Source: Devosiaceae bacterium (GTDB taxonomy: Bacteria; Pseudomonadota; Alphaproteobacteria; Rhizobiales; Devosiaceae). Taken from it: a DNA stretch of 64,000 bases. Position numbers and translations under genes: made by a program. The notes under the pieces are model-generated. The model was given only the letters and a program-made list of their open reading frames with translations. It was not told the origin of the DNA and did not search any database. This document shows positions 17,215-25,438 of the stretch, one piece after another (within the stretch, counting starts at the first letter, position 1; the number at the start of each line of letters is the position of its first letter). The stretch lies in NCBI GenBank assembly GCA_021648375.1, contig JAKISW010000010.1, positions 11,435-75,434 of the forward strand, written 5' to 3'.

Positions 17215-18521
17215 CCGCCGAGTTTCCTGAAGGCCCTGTCAAATTTCCCCAGAGCTTGCTCCAATATATTGTCCGTATGGGCATGGGATAAAAACATCAC
17301 TTCATAACCACTGGGCGCTAAATATATTCCCTGCTCCAGAAGCGCCAGAAAAAGCGGCTTGAAGCGCTTATCCAGATCCGCTGGAAATTGCTCCGGAACC
17401 GAAGGGGTATTTTTTTCCTCACCGGGAAACAACCAGAGCAGCGAGGAGTTTTGCACTACAGAAATTTCAAAGGAGGCCCGCTTGGCAAGGGTACGCAATT
17501 CATCAGCAAAATTTTTGGCTCGATCATTCAGCTGCTCATATTTACCGGGTGCAGAGGCTTTTTTAAGGGTCGTTAAACCGGCGCGCATGGAAATGGGGTT
17601 GGCGCTAAGAGTTCCGGCCTGATAAACCGGCCCGGCGGGGGCGATCTGCTCCATTATCTGGCGACGCCCGCCAAAAGCCCCAACCGGAAATCCACCGCCA
17701 ATGATTTTTCCGTAAGTGATCAGATCAGGCACAATATTTAATACCTGAGCCATACCGCCAAGTGCCACCCGAAATCCGGAAATAACCTCGTCAAAAATCA
17801 GCAGGGCGCCATGTTCATCAGTGAGAGCACGCAATGCTTCAAGAAATGATTTCTGCAATGGCAAAAGCCCAAAATTTGCCGGCAATGGTTCAATTATAAC
17901 CCCGGCAATTTCTGATCCGCAATTTTGGAAAAGATTCTTTAAAGCATCAAGGTCGCCAAGGGGCAAAACAATGGTGTCTGCAACCTGATTACCAATAACT
18001 CCGGCACTCGATGATGCTGCACCTTCCTGAGCCAGTCCACTACCTGCCTTGACCAACATGGAATCCACGTGACCATGATAACAGCCATCAAATTTAACGA
18101 TTTTTTGCCGCCCCGTAAATCCGCGAGCCAGCCTTAGAGCGCTCATCACAGCTTCAGTGCCAGAAGTTACAAACCTTACGCTTTCCACAGCCGGAATTTT
18201 TTCAACAATCCATTCGGCAAGTTCCAAAGAATAAGGATCGGCAGCGCCAAGAGACCAGACATCACCAACAGCGCGCAGCACTTCCATTTCCACATCAGAA
18301 TCCCGGTGCCCCAATATCAGGGGGCCAAAACTCTGGCAAAAATCAATATATTTATTGCCGTCAACATCGGTAATCGTTGCGCCCTGAGCGCTGGCAAAAA
18401 ACACCGGCGGTCTGTCAAGTCCCTTGAATGAGCGGACAGGGCTATGAACGCCACCCGGCGTTACTTTTTTTGAGCGCTCAAACAGGTCTGCGTTTTTGGT
18501 GGTACTAATAGTCTTGCTCAT
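17211..18521 (-). CDS. hemL: Glutamate-1-semialdehyde 2,1-aminomutase HemL
   Basis: PLP enzyme that converts glutamate-1-semialdehyde to 5-aminolevulinate, specific to the C5 route. PLP lysine is Lys272 in TYGKIIGGGFPVGA, and FDEVISGFR and the N-terminal TPGGVHSPVR are family hallmarks that separate it from ordinary class-III aminotransferases. Length (436 aa) is typical. Together with GluTR in the same operon it establishes a C5 pathway, which is unexpected in an alphaproteobacterium. Confidence 0.96.
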   Translation of the reverse strand: MSKTISTTKNADLFERSKKVTPGGVHSPVRSFKGLDRPPVFFASAQGATITDVDGNKYIDFCQSFGPLILGHRDSDVEMEVLRAVGDVWSLGAADPYSLELAEWIVEKIPAVESVRFVTSGTEAVMSALRLARGFTGRQKIVKFDGCYHGHVDSMLVKAGSGLAQEGAASSSAGVIGNQVADTIVLPLGDLDALKNLFQNCGSEIAGVIIEPLPANFGLLPLQKSFLEALRALTDEHGALLIFDEVISGFRVALGGMAQVLNIVPDLITYGKIIGGGFPVGAFGGRRQIMEQIAPAGPVYQAGTLSANPISMRAGLTTLKKASAPGKYEQLNDRAKNFADELRTLAKRASFEISVVQNSSLLWLFPGEEKNTPSVPEQFPADLDKRFKPLFLALLEQGIYLAPSGYEVMFLSHAHTDNILEQALGKFDRAFRKLGG

Positions 18522-19501
18522 AGTGCTGGCACTCCAAGGACTAATGCCTTGCGGGCACCATATGTAATGATAAATTGCGCCCCGGCCCGCCTGTAAACCT
18601 GCCAGGTTTCAAGCAATGCCTTGTCAAAATCGGCAAAACCCTCCCGAGCCAACAAGTCCAGGGCGGCATATTCACCACTAACCTGATAGACGCCGACCGG
18701 CAGGTGAGTTTTTTTGCGGATGGGGGCAAGCAGATCAATGCTGGTCATGCCCGGTTTCAACATCAGCAAATCAGCACCCTCATCAGCACAGCGAATGGAA
18801 GCGTTAATGGCATCATCGCGATTTCTCACATCAATCTGATATTGTTTGCGATCACCAAAGGCGGGTGACGAATCCGCCGCATCGCGAAACGGGCCATAGA
18901 ACTGGCTGGCAAATTTGGTTGAATAGCTCATAATAGGGATGTGATTAAATGCATTTTGATCAAGATTAGCGCGAATTGCCGCCACCCTTCCATCCATCAT
19001 ATCGCTTGGCGCAATACCATCGGCACCGGCCTGAGCAAAAGCAAGGGCATAGGAAGAAAGAGCCTCTAGCGTGGCTTCAAGATCAATATTTGGCGCAACA
19101 ACCCCATTTTTTGAAAGCTGATTTTGCTCATGAAACAGGCAGCAATGACCAAGGGGGGAAGTGGAGCATAAACAGGTATCGACCCACAAATGAATATCAG
19201 AACCAAATCGCTCTTTAATATCTGTTATAATTTGCGCCCCTGAATCGGGAGAAACTCCCTTGGCAGCGGGAAGCGGGAACAACATAAAATTGCGCACGGA
19301 TTGGGCCAGATCGCTTTCAATCTGTTTTAGCGCTGCCTCAAGCCCCATGCGAAAATTGCCGGGCAGCCCCAGTAATTCCTTAGATCCTATAAGGCCCTGT
19401 TCAACAAAAACAGGCTGCACAAGTTTTGCCACACTCAAACCATCCCCGGCCAGCAATTCGCGAATAATAGGGGTGGCACGGTTGCGCATCAATCGTTTCA
19501 T
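18518..19501 (-). CDS. hemB: Porphobilinogen synthase (ALA dehydratase) HemB, zinc type
   Basis: Condenses two 5-aminolevulinates to porphobilinogen. Schiff-base lysines are Lys196 (YSTKFAS) and Lys249 (MLKPGM). The active-site zinc triad is present: Cys110, Cys112 and Cys120 in DTCLCSTSPLGHC. Alphaproteobacterial HemB normally has the aspartate-rich, magnesium-type version of this loop, so the cysteine triad points to an outside origin. Length 327 aa. Overlaps hemC and hemL by 4 bp each. Confidence 0.96.
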   Translation of the reverse strand: MKRLMRNRATPIIRELLAGDGLSVAKLVQPVFVEQGLIGSKELLGLPGNFRMGLEAALKQIESDLAQSVRNFMLFPLPAAKGVSPDSGAQIITDIKERFGSDIHLWVDTCLCSTSPLGHCCLFHEQNQLSKNGVVAPNIDLEATLEALSSYALAFAQAGADGIAPSDMMDGRVAAIRANLDQNAFNHIPIMSYSTKFASQFYGPFRDAADSSPAFGDRKQYQIDVRNRDDAINASIRCADEGADLLMLKPGMTSIDLLAPIRKKTHLPVGVYQVSGEYAALDLLAREGFADFDKALLETWQVYRRAGAQFIITYGARKALVLGVPAL

Positions 19502-21081
19502 TTACCTGTCCTAGTTTCTTGTCTGGTTTTTTGCCGGTCTTTAATTTGATTTTGCCAATCCTGCTCGCTGACAAATGGGATAATTGTAGCCCCCTCACCC
19601 AGAGTTTGACGGATTGTAGCAAATGTTCTGCCCAGACCACAGGCATGAATGCCATTGGCAATTTCAGGGGCCAATTCAAGCGCCCTTTTGAAGGCGGTGC
19701 CGCTGCGCCAGTAAAAATATTGCTCTCCGTTAAGATTAAGCTCATCCATGCGGGGCAGCAAACGATAGGTATTGATGCGGTTTTGCAGCGGACTTTGATC
19801 ATGGGATAAAGACAGCCAATCTGGAGACCTGCCCAACAGATTATCAATCCGGCGCGGTTTGAACCGGCTCGGCTCGAACGCGCCAAGATTATCATCGACC
19901 CCGTTTACCCAGATATTTTTTTGGGCAAAATTATACCAGCTGGAGACACCGCTGGCCCAAACAATCTGGCCGTTGATTTCTTTTAGATATTCAGCGGGAA
20001 TATGAGTGGAGGCCAAAAATATCTCGTTGGCACGTGAAATTTTTCCCTTGTTCTCAAGGGAAGCAAAAATTGGCTCGCGCTTGAACAGGCAAGAATATCT
20101 GGACGGGAGAAAAACCTGTTCGGATTTAATATTTTTCGGCAAGGAGTTTTTGCTTTCCATGGAAAAGGCCTGCAAAATATTCCCTTTTTCAGTCTCACCG
20201 CGCAAAGATATGACTTTTCCATGCAAATTGCTTTGAACCCAGACGCCAATTTTTTGGTGGCAGCCACCTCCATGGGAGGCCAAAATTTTGCGCTCTTCAC
20301 TAACATCATCAAAAGTGGTCTTGCAATTTATAGCCTCAAGAATTTTGGCCAGATCAGAGCGGTTTGATGCCGTTTCAATTACTAAAGCACCCTGAGCAGC
20401 CGCAGGCGGATTTTGACTTGCAGGCAATACCATCCAGTGGCATTTATTGATTGCCTGCCTTAAAATTTTGACCGAGGCGGAAAAATCATCGCCATCCCTG
20501 CTAAATTGTTCTGCCTCAAGCAGCCGATCAATTGCCGCCTTGGCAACCACCAGACCATCGCTTTGATTTTCTTCACTCAACTGGAGCATTTTATCTATTC
20601 TGGTCTGGATATTGCCCCGTACCGCATCAAACGAGACGTTTTCAAGACCGCCGGGAAAGGCCTTTGGTAAAAAACTTTGCAGATTATGGGCGCGGCGGGG
20701 AGACGATGATAAAATGCGCAGGATTTTGCTTTTTTGGGCCCTTTTAACACCTGCTTTGGTCACCAACAGCAAATCCCGGTGATCGGCGCGGGGCATGGTT
20801 GCGGCCAGAACCGTTTTTTCATTAGAAGTGGTAGGCAAATCCTTCCATGAATGCACAACAATATCCACTTCGCCACTCTCAAGCTGTCGGATAAAATCCT
20901 GGGTAAACACCCCCTGTTCAGGCATTTTCCATAAAGGATCATGCTGATTGCGATCGCCAAGGGACGAGGAAAACCTGTAAGTAATTTTCAGCTCAGAGTG
21001 ATTTTTCTGAAGCGCATCCCCAACCATATAGGCTTGAATACGGGCCAGATCGCTTTTTCTGGCAGCAATGGTCAGGCGCAT
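19498..21081 (-). CDS. hemC: Hydroxymethylbilane synthase HemC with HemD-like C-terminal domain
   Basis: Residues 1-310 are porphobilinogen deaminase: HSWKDLP with catalytic Asp81, SSSPRR (Arg129, Arg130), VRGNIQTR, and the cofactor cysteine Cys274 in GGGCHQKIG. HemC is normally about 310 aa, but this protein is 527 aa. The extra 200 residues include FLASTH, IVWASGVSSWY and YFYWRSGTAFKRALEL, which read like a divergent uroporphyrinogen-III synthase. No separate hemD is in the cluster. Leptospira has a bifunctional HemC/HemD, so a fusion is likely, though the HemD half is too diverged to be certain. Confidence 0.9.
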   Translation of the reverse strand: MRLTIAARKSDLARIQAYMVGDALQKNHSELKITYRFSSSLGDRNQHDPLWKMPEQGVFTQDFIRQLESGEVDIVVHSWKDLPTTSNEKTVLAATMPRADHRDLLLVTKAGVKRAQKSKILRILSSSPRRAHNLQSFLPKAFPGGLENVSFDAVRGNIQTRIDKMLQLSEENQSDGLVVAKAAIDRLLEAEQFSRDGDDFSASVKILRQAINKCHWMVLPASQNPPAAAQGALVIETASNRSDLAKILEAINCKTTFDDVSEERKILASHGGGCHQKIGVWVQSNLHGKVISLRGETEKGNILQAFSMESKNSLPKNIKSEQVFLPSRYSCLFKREPIFASLENKGKISRANEIFLASTHIPAEYLKEINGQIVWASGVSSWYNFAQKNIWVNGVDDNLGAFEPSRFKPRRIDNLLGRSPDWLSLSHDQSPLQNRINTYRLLPRMDELNLNGEQYFYWRSGTAFKRALELAPEIANGIHACGLGRTFATIRQTLGEGATIIPFVSEQDWQNQIKDRQKTRQETRTGK

Positions 21082-22004
21082 ATATCCTCCCAGCCGAAAG
21101 GCCTGAAATGGCGGGTCAAAAAACGCTTTTTTGTCAAAACGTCAACCTCGTCACGGGCTTTTGCAACCTTGCGCAATAACAGATCTGAGGTTTTTTCTAT
21201 TCTGACAAACAGATCATCAAGAGTGATAAGTCGACCACAAATGTCAAGTCGGGTATCTGCGCTTTGGTCTCTTAAATCCACAATGACCGCAGGACTGGAG
21301 CCAGTTGCCTGTAACCAGTGTTTGATTTTTGTGCTTGCAACGGGTGCGGCAATAATCAGCCCCTTAGGCAGCTCAAATCCCGCTCGGTCATCAAGGGAAT
21401 AGGTTTTGATATTTTCACCAAGCCTTTTGGGCAATAGCGATGCCTTTGACGGGGAACGAAGATGCATATTTATTTCATGCTCGCCTGCAATCAGATATGG
21501 CAGAATTTTTTGTGCCAACTGACCACCACCAATCAGGGAGATGGATTTCAGCCCTGCCACATAATGCGCGCTGATTGATCCATAGGAGCGCAAGCCAATG
21601 CCATCAAGAATACTCTTTCGTAACTCCCTGACATCAAGGATCAAATCCTGTGCAATGCGCTTAAATCGACTATCTGGCGCAAGGGCAGAAACAAAAATCT
21701 TAAACTGTCCAAAGACCTCGGTTTCGGCAAGAATTTTTGATTCCAGTCCACAAAGTACAGACAGCAATTTGGCATAGGCCACCTGCCCGCGATAAATTTC
21801 ACCGCCACAAAAACGGGACGCAATCTTATTTGAATTTGCAGAATTCAATGGGTCCAGGGAGATATAAATCCGGCGCTGACAGGTTTCAAACAACAGCCAG
21901 TCTTGTTGAGCACATTCGTGCCCATCAAGAGAAATATCTGCAAAGCCCTCGGAAGCCTGCAAGGAGTTTTTAGGAATATGGCAAATGCTCAGGTTTTGGA
22001 TCAT
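21072..22004 (-). CDS. hemA: Glutamyl-tRNA reductase HemA (C5 pathway), short form
   Basis: Reduces Glu-tRNA to glutamate-1-semialdehyde, the first C5 step. The nucleophile is Cys42 in FETCQRRIY. GLESKILAETEVFGQFK matches the conserved GLDSxVLGExQILGQVK segment, and SLIGGGQLAQKI is the NADPH-binding turn. At 310 aa it lacks roughly the last 100 residues of the usual protein (about 420 aa), i.e. most of the C-terminal dimerisation domain. First gene of the hem operon, overlapping hemC by 10 bp. Not ALA synthase, which shares the name hemA in alphaproteobacteria. Confidence 0.93.
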   Translation of the reverse strand: MIQNLSICHIPKNSLQASEGFADISLDGHECAQQDWLLFETCQRRIYISLDPLNSANSNKIASRFCGGEIYRGQVAYAKLLSVLCGLESKILAETEVFGQFKIFVSALAPDSRFKRIAQDLILDVRELRKSILDGIGLRSYGSISAHYVAGLKSISLIGGGQLAQKILPYLIAGEHEINMHLRSPSKASLLPKRLGENIKTYSLDDRAGFELPKGLIIAAPVASTKIKHWLQATGSSPAVIVDLRDQSADTRLDICGRLITLDDLFVRIEKTSDLLLRKVAKARDEVDVLTKKRFLTRHFRPFGWEDICA

Positions 22005-22010
22005 TGGTAT

Positions 22011-22051
22011 TTTATAGTTTTGGATTTTTTGTCTTTGTCACAGAATTGTCA
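22011..22051 (-). promoter_or_regulatory. hemA promoter with a TGACA-N6-TGACA direct repeat (hem-box-like)
   Basis: On the minus strand TGACA-attctg-TGACA spans 22051 to 22036, with its distal half overlapping a -35-like TGACAA. TATAAA follows at 22016-22011 after an 18-base spacer. The hemA ATG is at 22004, so the leader would be very short or absent. As I recall, Leptospira HemR recognises exactly TGACA-N6-TGACA. OmpR-type activators often bind at the -35 position. Confidence 0.65.
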
Positions 22052-22124
22052 CCAGCGGGTGAAAAATGACGCGGGAATAATTGAATCAGGGCAGTAATTT
22101 AGGCCAGAAGTCAAATGTAAAGAT

Positions 22125-23168
22125 TCATTTGTCCTTGATCCAACCGGCAAGTTCTGAGCGGACAAGGGTTTCAATCAGTTTCATTGCCTGTTCATCATCG
22201 TTGAGACAGGGAATATAGAAAAACTTCTCACCGCCATTTTCCAGGAAATCATCGCGCCCTTCCATAGCAATTTCTTCAAGGGTTTCCAGACAATCAACAC
22301 TAAATGCAGGGCTGATGGTGGCGATATTCTTCGTACCATTTTTTGCCAGGGCAATAAGAATTTCATCCGTATAGGGTTTTAGCCATTCCTCAGGCCCAAA
22401 GCGACTTTGAAAAGCCACTACAATCCTTTGCTTTTTCCAGCCAAGTTTTTTGGCCAAAAGAGAACTGGTTACATGACATTGATCAAAATATGGATCACCG
22501 GCATCCACATAGGATTGGGGCATACCGTGATAGGACGTGACCAAAACCTCAGGTTCAAAACCTGAGGTCTCTATTCCGGCAAGCACCGATTTTGCCAGTG
22601 CCTCAATATAAAGCGGATGATCAAAATAGGGCGGCAAAGTGCGAATAGCGGGCTGCCAGCGCATGGTTTTTAACACGTCAAAGGCTTTATCATTAGCGCT
22701 GGCAGTGGTGGGGGCAGAATATTGCGGATAAAGCGGGGCCAGCAAAATTTTATTGCAACCTTGGTTTTTAAGCGCGTTCAGGCGATCAGCGGTCGAGGGA
22801 TTGCCATAACGCATGGCAACATCCACCAATATTTCACCTTCAAATCCTGCTTTATCCAATGTTTCTTGGAGTTCTTTGCCCTGAGAAAGTGAAATCAGGC
22901 GCAAGGGGCTATCGTCTTTTTCCATATCCCAGATTTTTTTATAAAGCGCGCCACTTTTATTGGGCCTAAAGGTCAAAATAATGAAATTTAGAATAAACCA
23001 CCACAGGATTCTTGGCGTCTCGATGACCCTTTTGTCCCAGAGAAATTCCTTGAGATAGCGGCGCATGGACCAATAATCTGTAGCGTCCGGCGTGCCCAGG
23101 TTTAACAGCAACACCCCAATTTTTGATTTTTCTGACTTAAGGGTGAGTTTGGCGAATTTTTCTGGCAT
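22125..23168 (-). CDS. hemH: Ferrochelatase HemH
   Basis: Inserts Fe2+ into protoporphyrin IX, completing haem. It has GVLLLNLGTPDATDYWSMRR near the start, YPQYSAPTTAS, the catalytic histidine in TSYHGMPQSY and the Glu in SPAFSVDCLETLEE. The N-terminal wording is the form typical of rhizobial ferrochelatases, so it may be native while the downstream operon is foreign. I prefer the ATG at 23168 (347 aa), 16 residues before GVLLLNL; an in-frame longer form could start near 23213 or 23237. It lies 120 bp upstream of hemA on the same strand. Confidence 0.93.
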   Translation of the reverse strand: MPEKFAKLTLKSEKSKIGVLLLNLGTPDATDYWSMRRYLKEFLWDKRVIETPRILWWFILNFIILTFRPNKSGALYKKIWDMEKDDSPLRLISLSQGKELQETLDKAGFEGEILVDVAMRYGNPSTADRLNALKNQGCNKILLAPLYPQYSAPTTASANDKAFDVLKTMRWQPAIRTLPPYFDHPLYIEALAKSVLAGIETSGFEPEVLVTSYHGMPQSYVDAGDPYFDQCHVTSSLLAKKLGWKKQRIVVAFQSRFGPEEWLKPYTDEILIALAKNGTKNIATISPAFSVDCLETLEEIAMEGRDDFLENGGEKFFYIPCLNDDEQAMKLIETLVRSELAGWIKDK

Positions 23169-23259
23169 TGAATTAACAGATCTCAAAATACGAGGGAATA
23201 ATCTCCCCCTCATATGGGCGCGAATTAAGATTTGCAAAGAAAATTCTTATAACACCAAA

Positions 23260-24417
23260 TTACACCAGATATTGTTTCAGGGCTTTTTCATTCCAATTCA
23301 AACCAGCCCCGGCAATTTCTGCGGCAATGATTTTGCCATCAAAAATAGTTGGAGGCGTGGTGTTTATGGAGCCGGCAATATCCATCCATTCCAGCATATG
23401 GGCCGTTGGGCTGGCAGCCAGAAGGTGGGCTGAAATTTCCCCAAACAGATGCGAGGACAAAGGCAAACCATTGGCTTCGGCCAGCGCCGCGGCCTTTATC
23501 CAGCCGCTGACACCGCCAATTTTCATGGCGTCCGGCATAACAAAATCTGATGCATCAGCAGCAATGGACTTATTCATGTCAGGAATACCCCACCAGTTTT
23601 CACCGGTTTGAACCGGGGTCGAAATTGAGGAGCGCACAAAACTATGACCCTCAAAATCCTCAGCACGCACAGGTTCTTCAATCCATGCCAGGTTTTCTTC
23701 ATCAAGCAGGCGCATGCGCAAAATTGCTTCATTGGCGCTAAAGGCCTGATTGAAATCAACAGCAATCCATGTATTCGGACCGGCGATTTTTTTAATGGCG
23801 CGAACCACTTCCACATCGGTTTTTGGGTCCGGGTGACCCGCTTTTATTTTGAAGGCATCAAAGCCATTTTTTAAGGAAATCTCCACCTGCTCAGCTGTCT
23901 CATCCGCGCTCATCTGGCCAAGGCTATCATAAATTCTAATCGGTTTTGGTGCCGCGCCCAGCAGATTGGCCAGAGGCAGATCCGCAAATTTTGCCAACGC
24001 ATCCCATAGGGCCATATCAATTGCTGAAATAGCGATTGCCACCAACCCCTGATTGCCCAGCAGGCGAAATTTTGCGGTCAAAAACGAACTTAACTCTGTC
24101 GGCTCAAGTGGCTTGCCCAGCAGCAATTGCTCTATTTCTCCAACAAGCAAAGCAACAGATTTCAAAGCCATTGGAGTATAGGTAAACACATAGGATGAGC
24201 CAGAAATTTTGGCATTCGTTTGCACATCCAACAATACCAGCGGGGCAACTTCTATGGTGCCAGAAGCGGTTTTATGGGGTTTATCGAGCGGGGCTAAAAT
24301 CTGACGAACATTAAAACCAACTATTTTGGGCAAGTCATTTTTTGGCACAGCCAAGTCTTTTTTTGGCAAAACAATGCCTCCAGCGCAAATATTGTACGTT
24401 GCTACACATATTTGCAA
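23260..24417 (-). CDS. Mandelate racemase/muconate-lactonizing-type enolase superfamily enzyme
   Basis: Enolase-superfamily protein. Likely active-site groups are the KxK pair in AFKIKAG, metal ligands in AVDFNQAF (Asp), WIEEPV (Glu) and TGENW (Glu), and His in SSHLFGE. This pattern fits the mandelate racemase subgroup. The substrate is unknown; position beside ligC suggests an accessory aromatic- or sugar-acid step. The start is uncertain: the first 30 residues contain a tandem repeat (PKKDLAVPKNDLP) with several TTG/GTG codons, and the conserved domain begins at about KIVGFNVRQ. Confidence 0.85.
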   Translation of the reverse strand: MQICVATYNICAGGIVLPKKDLAVPKNDLPKIVGFNVRQILAPLDKPHKTASGTIEVAPLVLLDVQTNAKISGSSYVFTYTPMALKSVALLVGEIEQLLLGKPLEPTELSSFLTAKFRLLGNQGLVAIAISAIDMALWDALAKFADLPLANLLGAAPKPIRIYDSLGQMSADETAEQVEISLKNGFDAFKIKAGHPDPKTDVEVVRAIKKIAGPNTWIAVDFNQAFSANEAILRMRLLDEENLAWIEEPVRAEDFEGHSFVRSSISTPVQTGENWWGIPDMNKSIAADASDFVMPDAMKIGGVSGWIKAAALAEANGLPLSSHLFGEISAHLLAASPTAHMLEWMDIAGSINTTPPTIFDGKIIAAEIAGAGLNWNEKALKQYLV

Positions 24418-24478
24418 ACCGGATTAAGGGTCAAGACCTAAAAAACCCAAGACTTGAAAAGTCCAAAACTTGAAAAAA
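24418..24478 (-). repeat. Degenerate 16-bp tandem repeats after ligC
   Basis: Read on the minus strand just past the ligC stop, three imperfect 16-17-bp units (core ttttcaagtcttgg) fill the gap before the next gene. This is the same stop-proximal pattern as at dnaB and alr. Confidence 0.5.
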
Positions 24479-25438
24479 CTAGGACTTAAAAGACTTCTCG
24501 ATACGGTCCAGCGTTTCCATCGCAGGTAAACATTGGGCAACCGAGCTATTGGGTTCGCGCCCCTCTTTAATGGCTGAAACAAACTCCCTGTCAATCAGTT
24601 CAATGCCATTGCTTGAAACTGCCACCCCGGAAAGGTCAATCGGTTGCTCGCGCCCGTCATAAAGATCATCATAGCGGGCCAGATAGGTGCCATTATCGCA
24701 AATATAGCGAAAGAAAGTGCCAAAGGGTCCATCATTATTGAAGGAAAGGGAAAGGGTACAAATTGCCCCTGAGGGAGTTTTCATTCCAATGCTCATATCC
24801 ATGGCAATACCCAAATCCGGATGAGATGGTCCCTGCAACCCATAAACCTCCGAGGCATTTTCTCCGCTTTGATATTGAAACAGATCAACCGTGTGGCAGG
24901 CATGGTGCCACAGTAAGTGATCAGTCCAACTGCGGGCTTTTCCGGCAGCATTAGTGTTGGTACGGCGAAAAAAATATGTCTGAACATCAAGTTGTTGCAG
25001 TTTTAGTTCACCAGTAATTATTTTATTATGGATCCATTGATGCGAGGGATTAAACCGGCGCACATGCCCTGCCATGGCCACCACTCGGGTTTGCTTTTGC
25101 ATCTCGACCAATTTTTTGGAATCCGCAAGATTATCCGCCATGGGAATTTCAATCAGAACATGTTTTCCCGCCTGCATGCAGGCAATTCCCTGCTCGGCAT
25201 GCATCTGGGTGGGGGTCGAAAGAATTACCGCATCCACATCATCACGGGCCAGAGCTTCACCAAGATCGGTTGTGGCATGGCCAATGTTGCGTTTGTTGGC
25301 AAACTCGACAATATCCGCTTCCCTGCGACCAACTACTGAAGTTACTTCAACGCCGTCAATTTTAGCCAATGCGTCAACATGCTTGGTTCCAAATGCGCCA
25401 ACAGCGCCTGCCACACAAATTCTCAACTTATTCTCCAA
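24479..25438 (-). CDS. ligC: 4-carboxy-2-hydroxymuconate-6-semialdehyde dehydrogenase LigC
   Basis: Gfo/Idh/MocA-type NAD(P) dehydrogenase that oxidises the hemiacetal of CHMS, the ring-cleavage product of protocatechuate, to 2-pyrone-4,6-dicarboxylate. The N-terminal Rossmann turn GAVGAFGTKH is followed by TPTQMHAEQ, GHVRRFNPSHQ, and SWTDHLLWHHACHTVDLF. The last three segments match Sphingobium LigC closely. Length 319 aa. It sits apart from the other lig genes, on the opposite strand beyond the regulator. Confidence 0.93.
   Translation of the reverse strand: MENKLRICVAGAVGAFGTKHVDALAKIDGVEVTSVVGRREADIVEFANKRNIGHATTDLGEALARDDVDAVILSTPTQMHAEQGIACMQAGKHVLIEIPMADNLADSKKLVEMQKQTRVVAMAGHVRRFNPSHQWIHNKIITGELKLQQLDVQTYFFRRTNTNAAGKARSWTDHLLWHHACHTVDLFQYQSGENASEVYGLQGPSHPDLGIAMDMSIGMKTPSGAICTLSLSFNNDGPFGTFFRYICDNGTYLARYDDLYDGREQPIDLSGVAVSSNGIELIDREFVSAIKEGREPNSSVAQCLPAMETLDRIEKSFKS

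Noticed and set aside
19401..19895. Second minus-strand frame overlapping the hemC/hemB junction
   Set aside because: Out of frame with both real genes and without conserved features; explained as a shadow.
21072..22004. Reading hemA as ALA synthase, as the symbol often means in alphaproteobacteria
   Set aside because: The protein lacks any PLP aminotransferase fold and has the glutamyl-tRNA reductase cysteine motif and NADPH turn.
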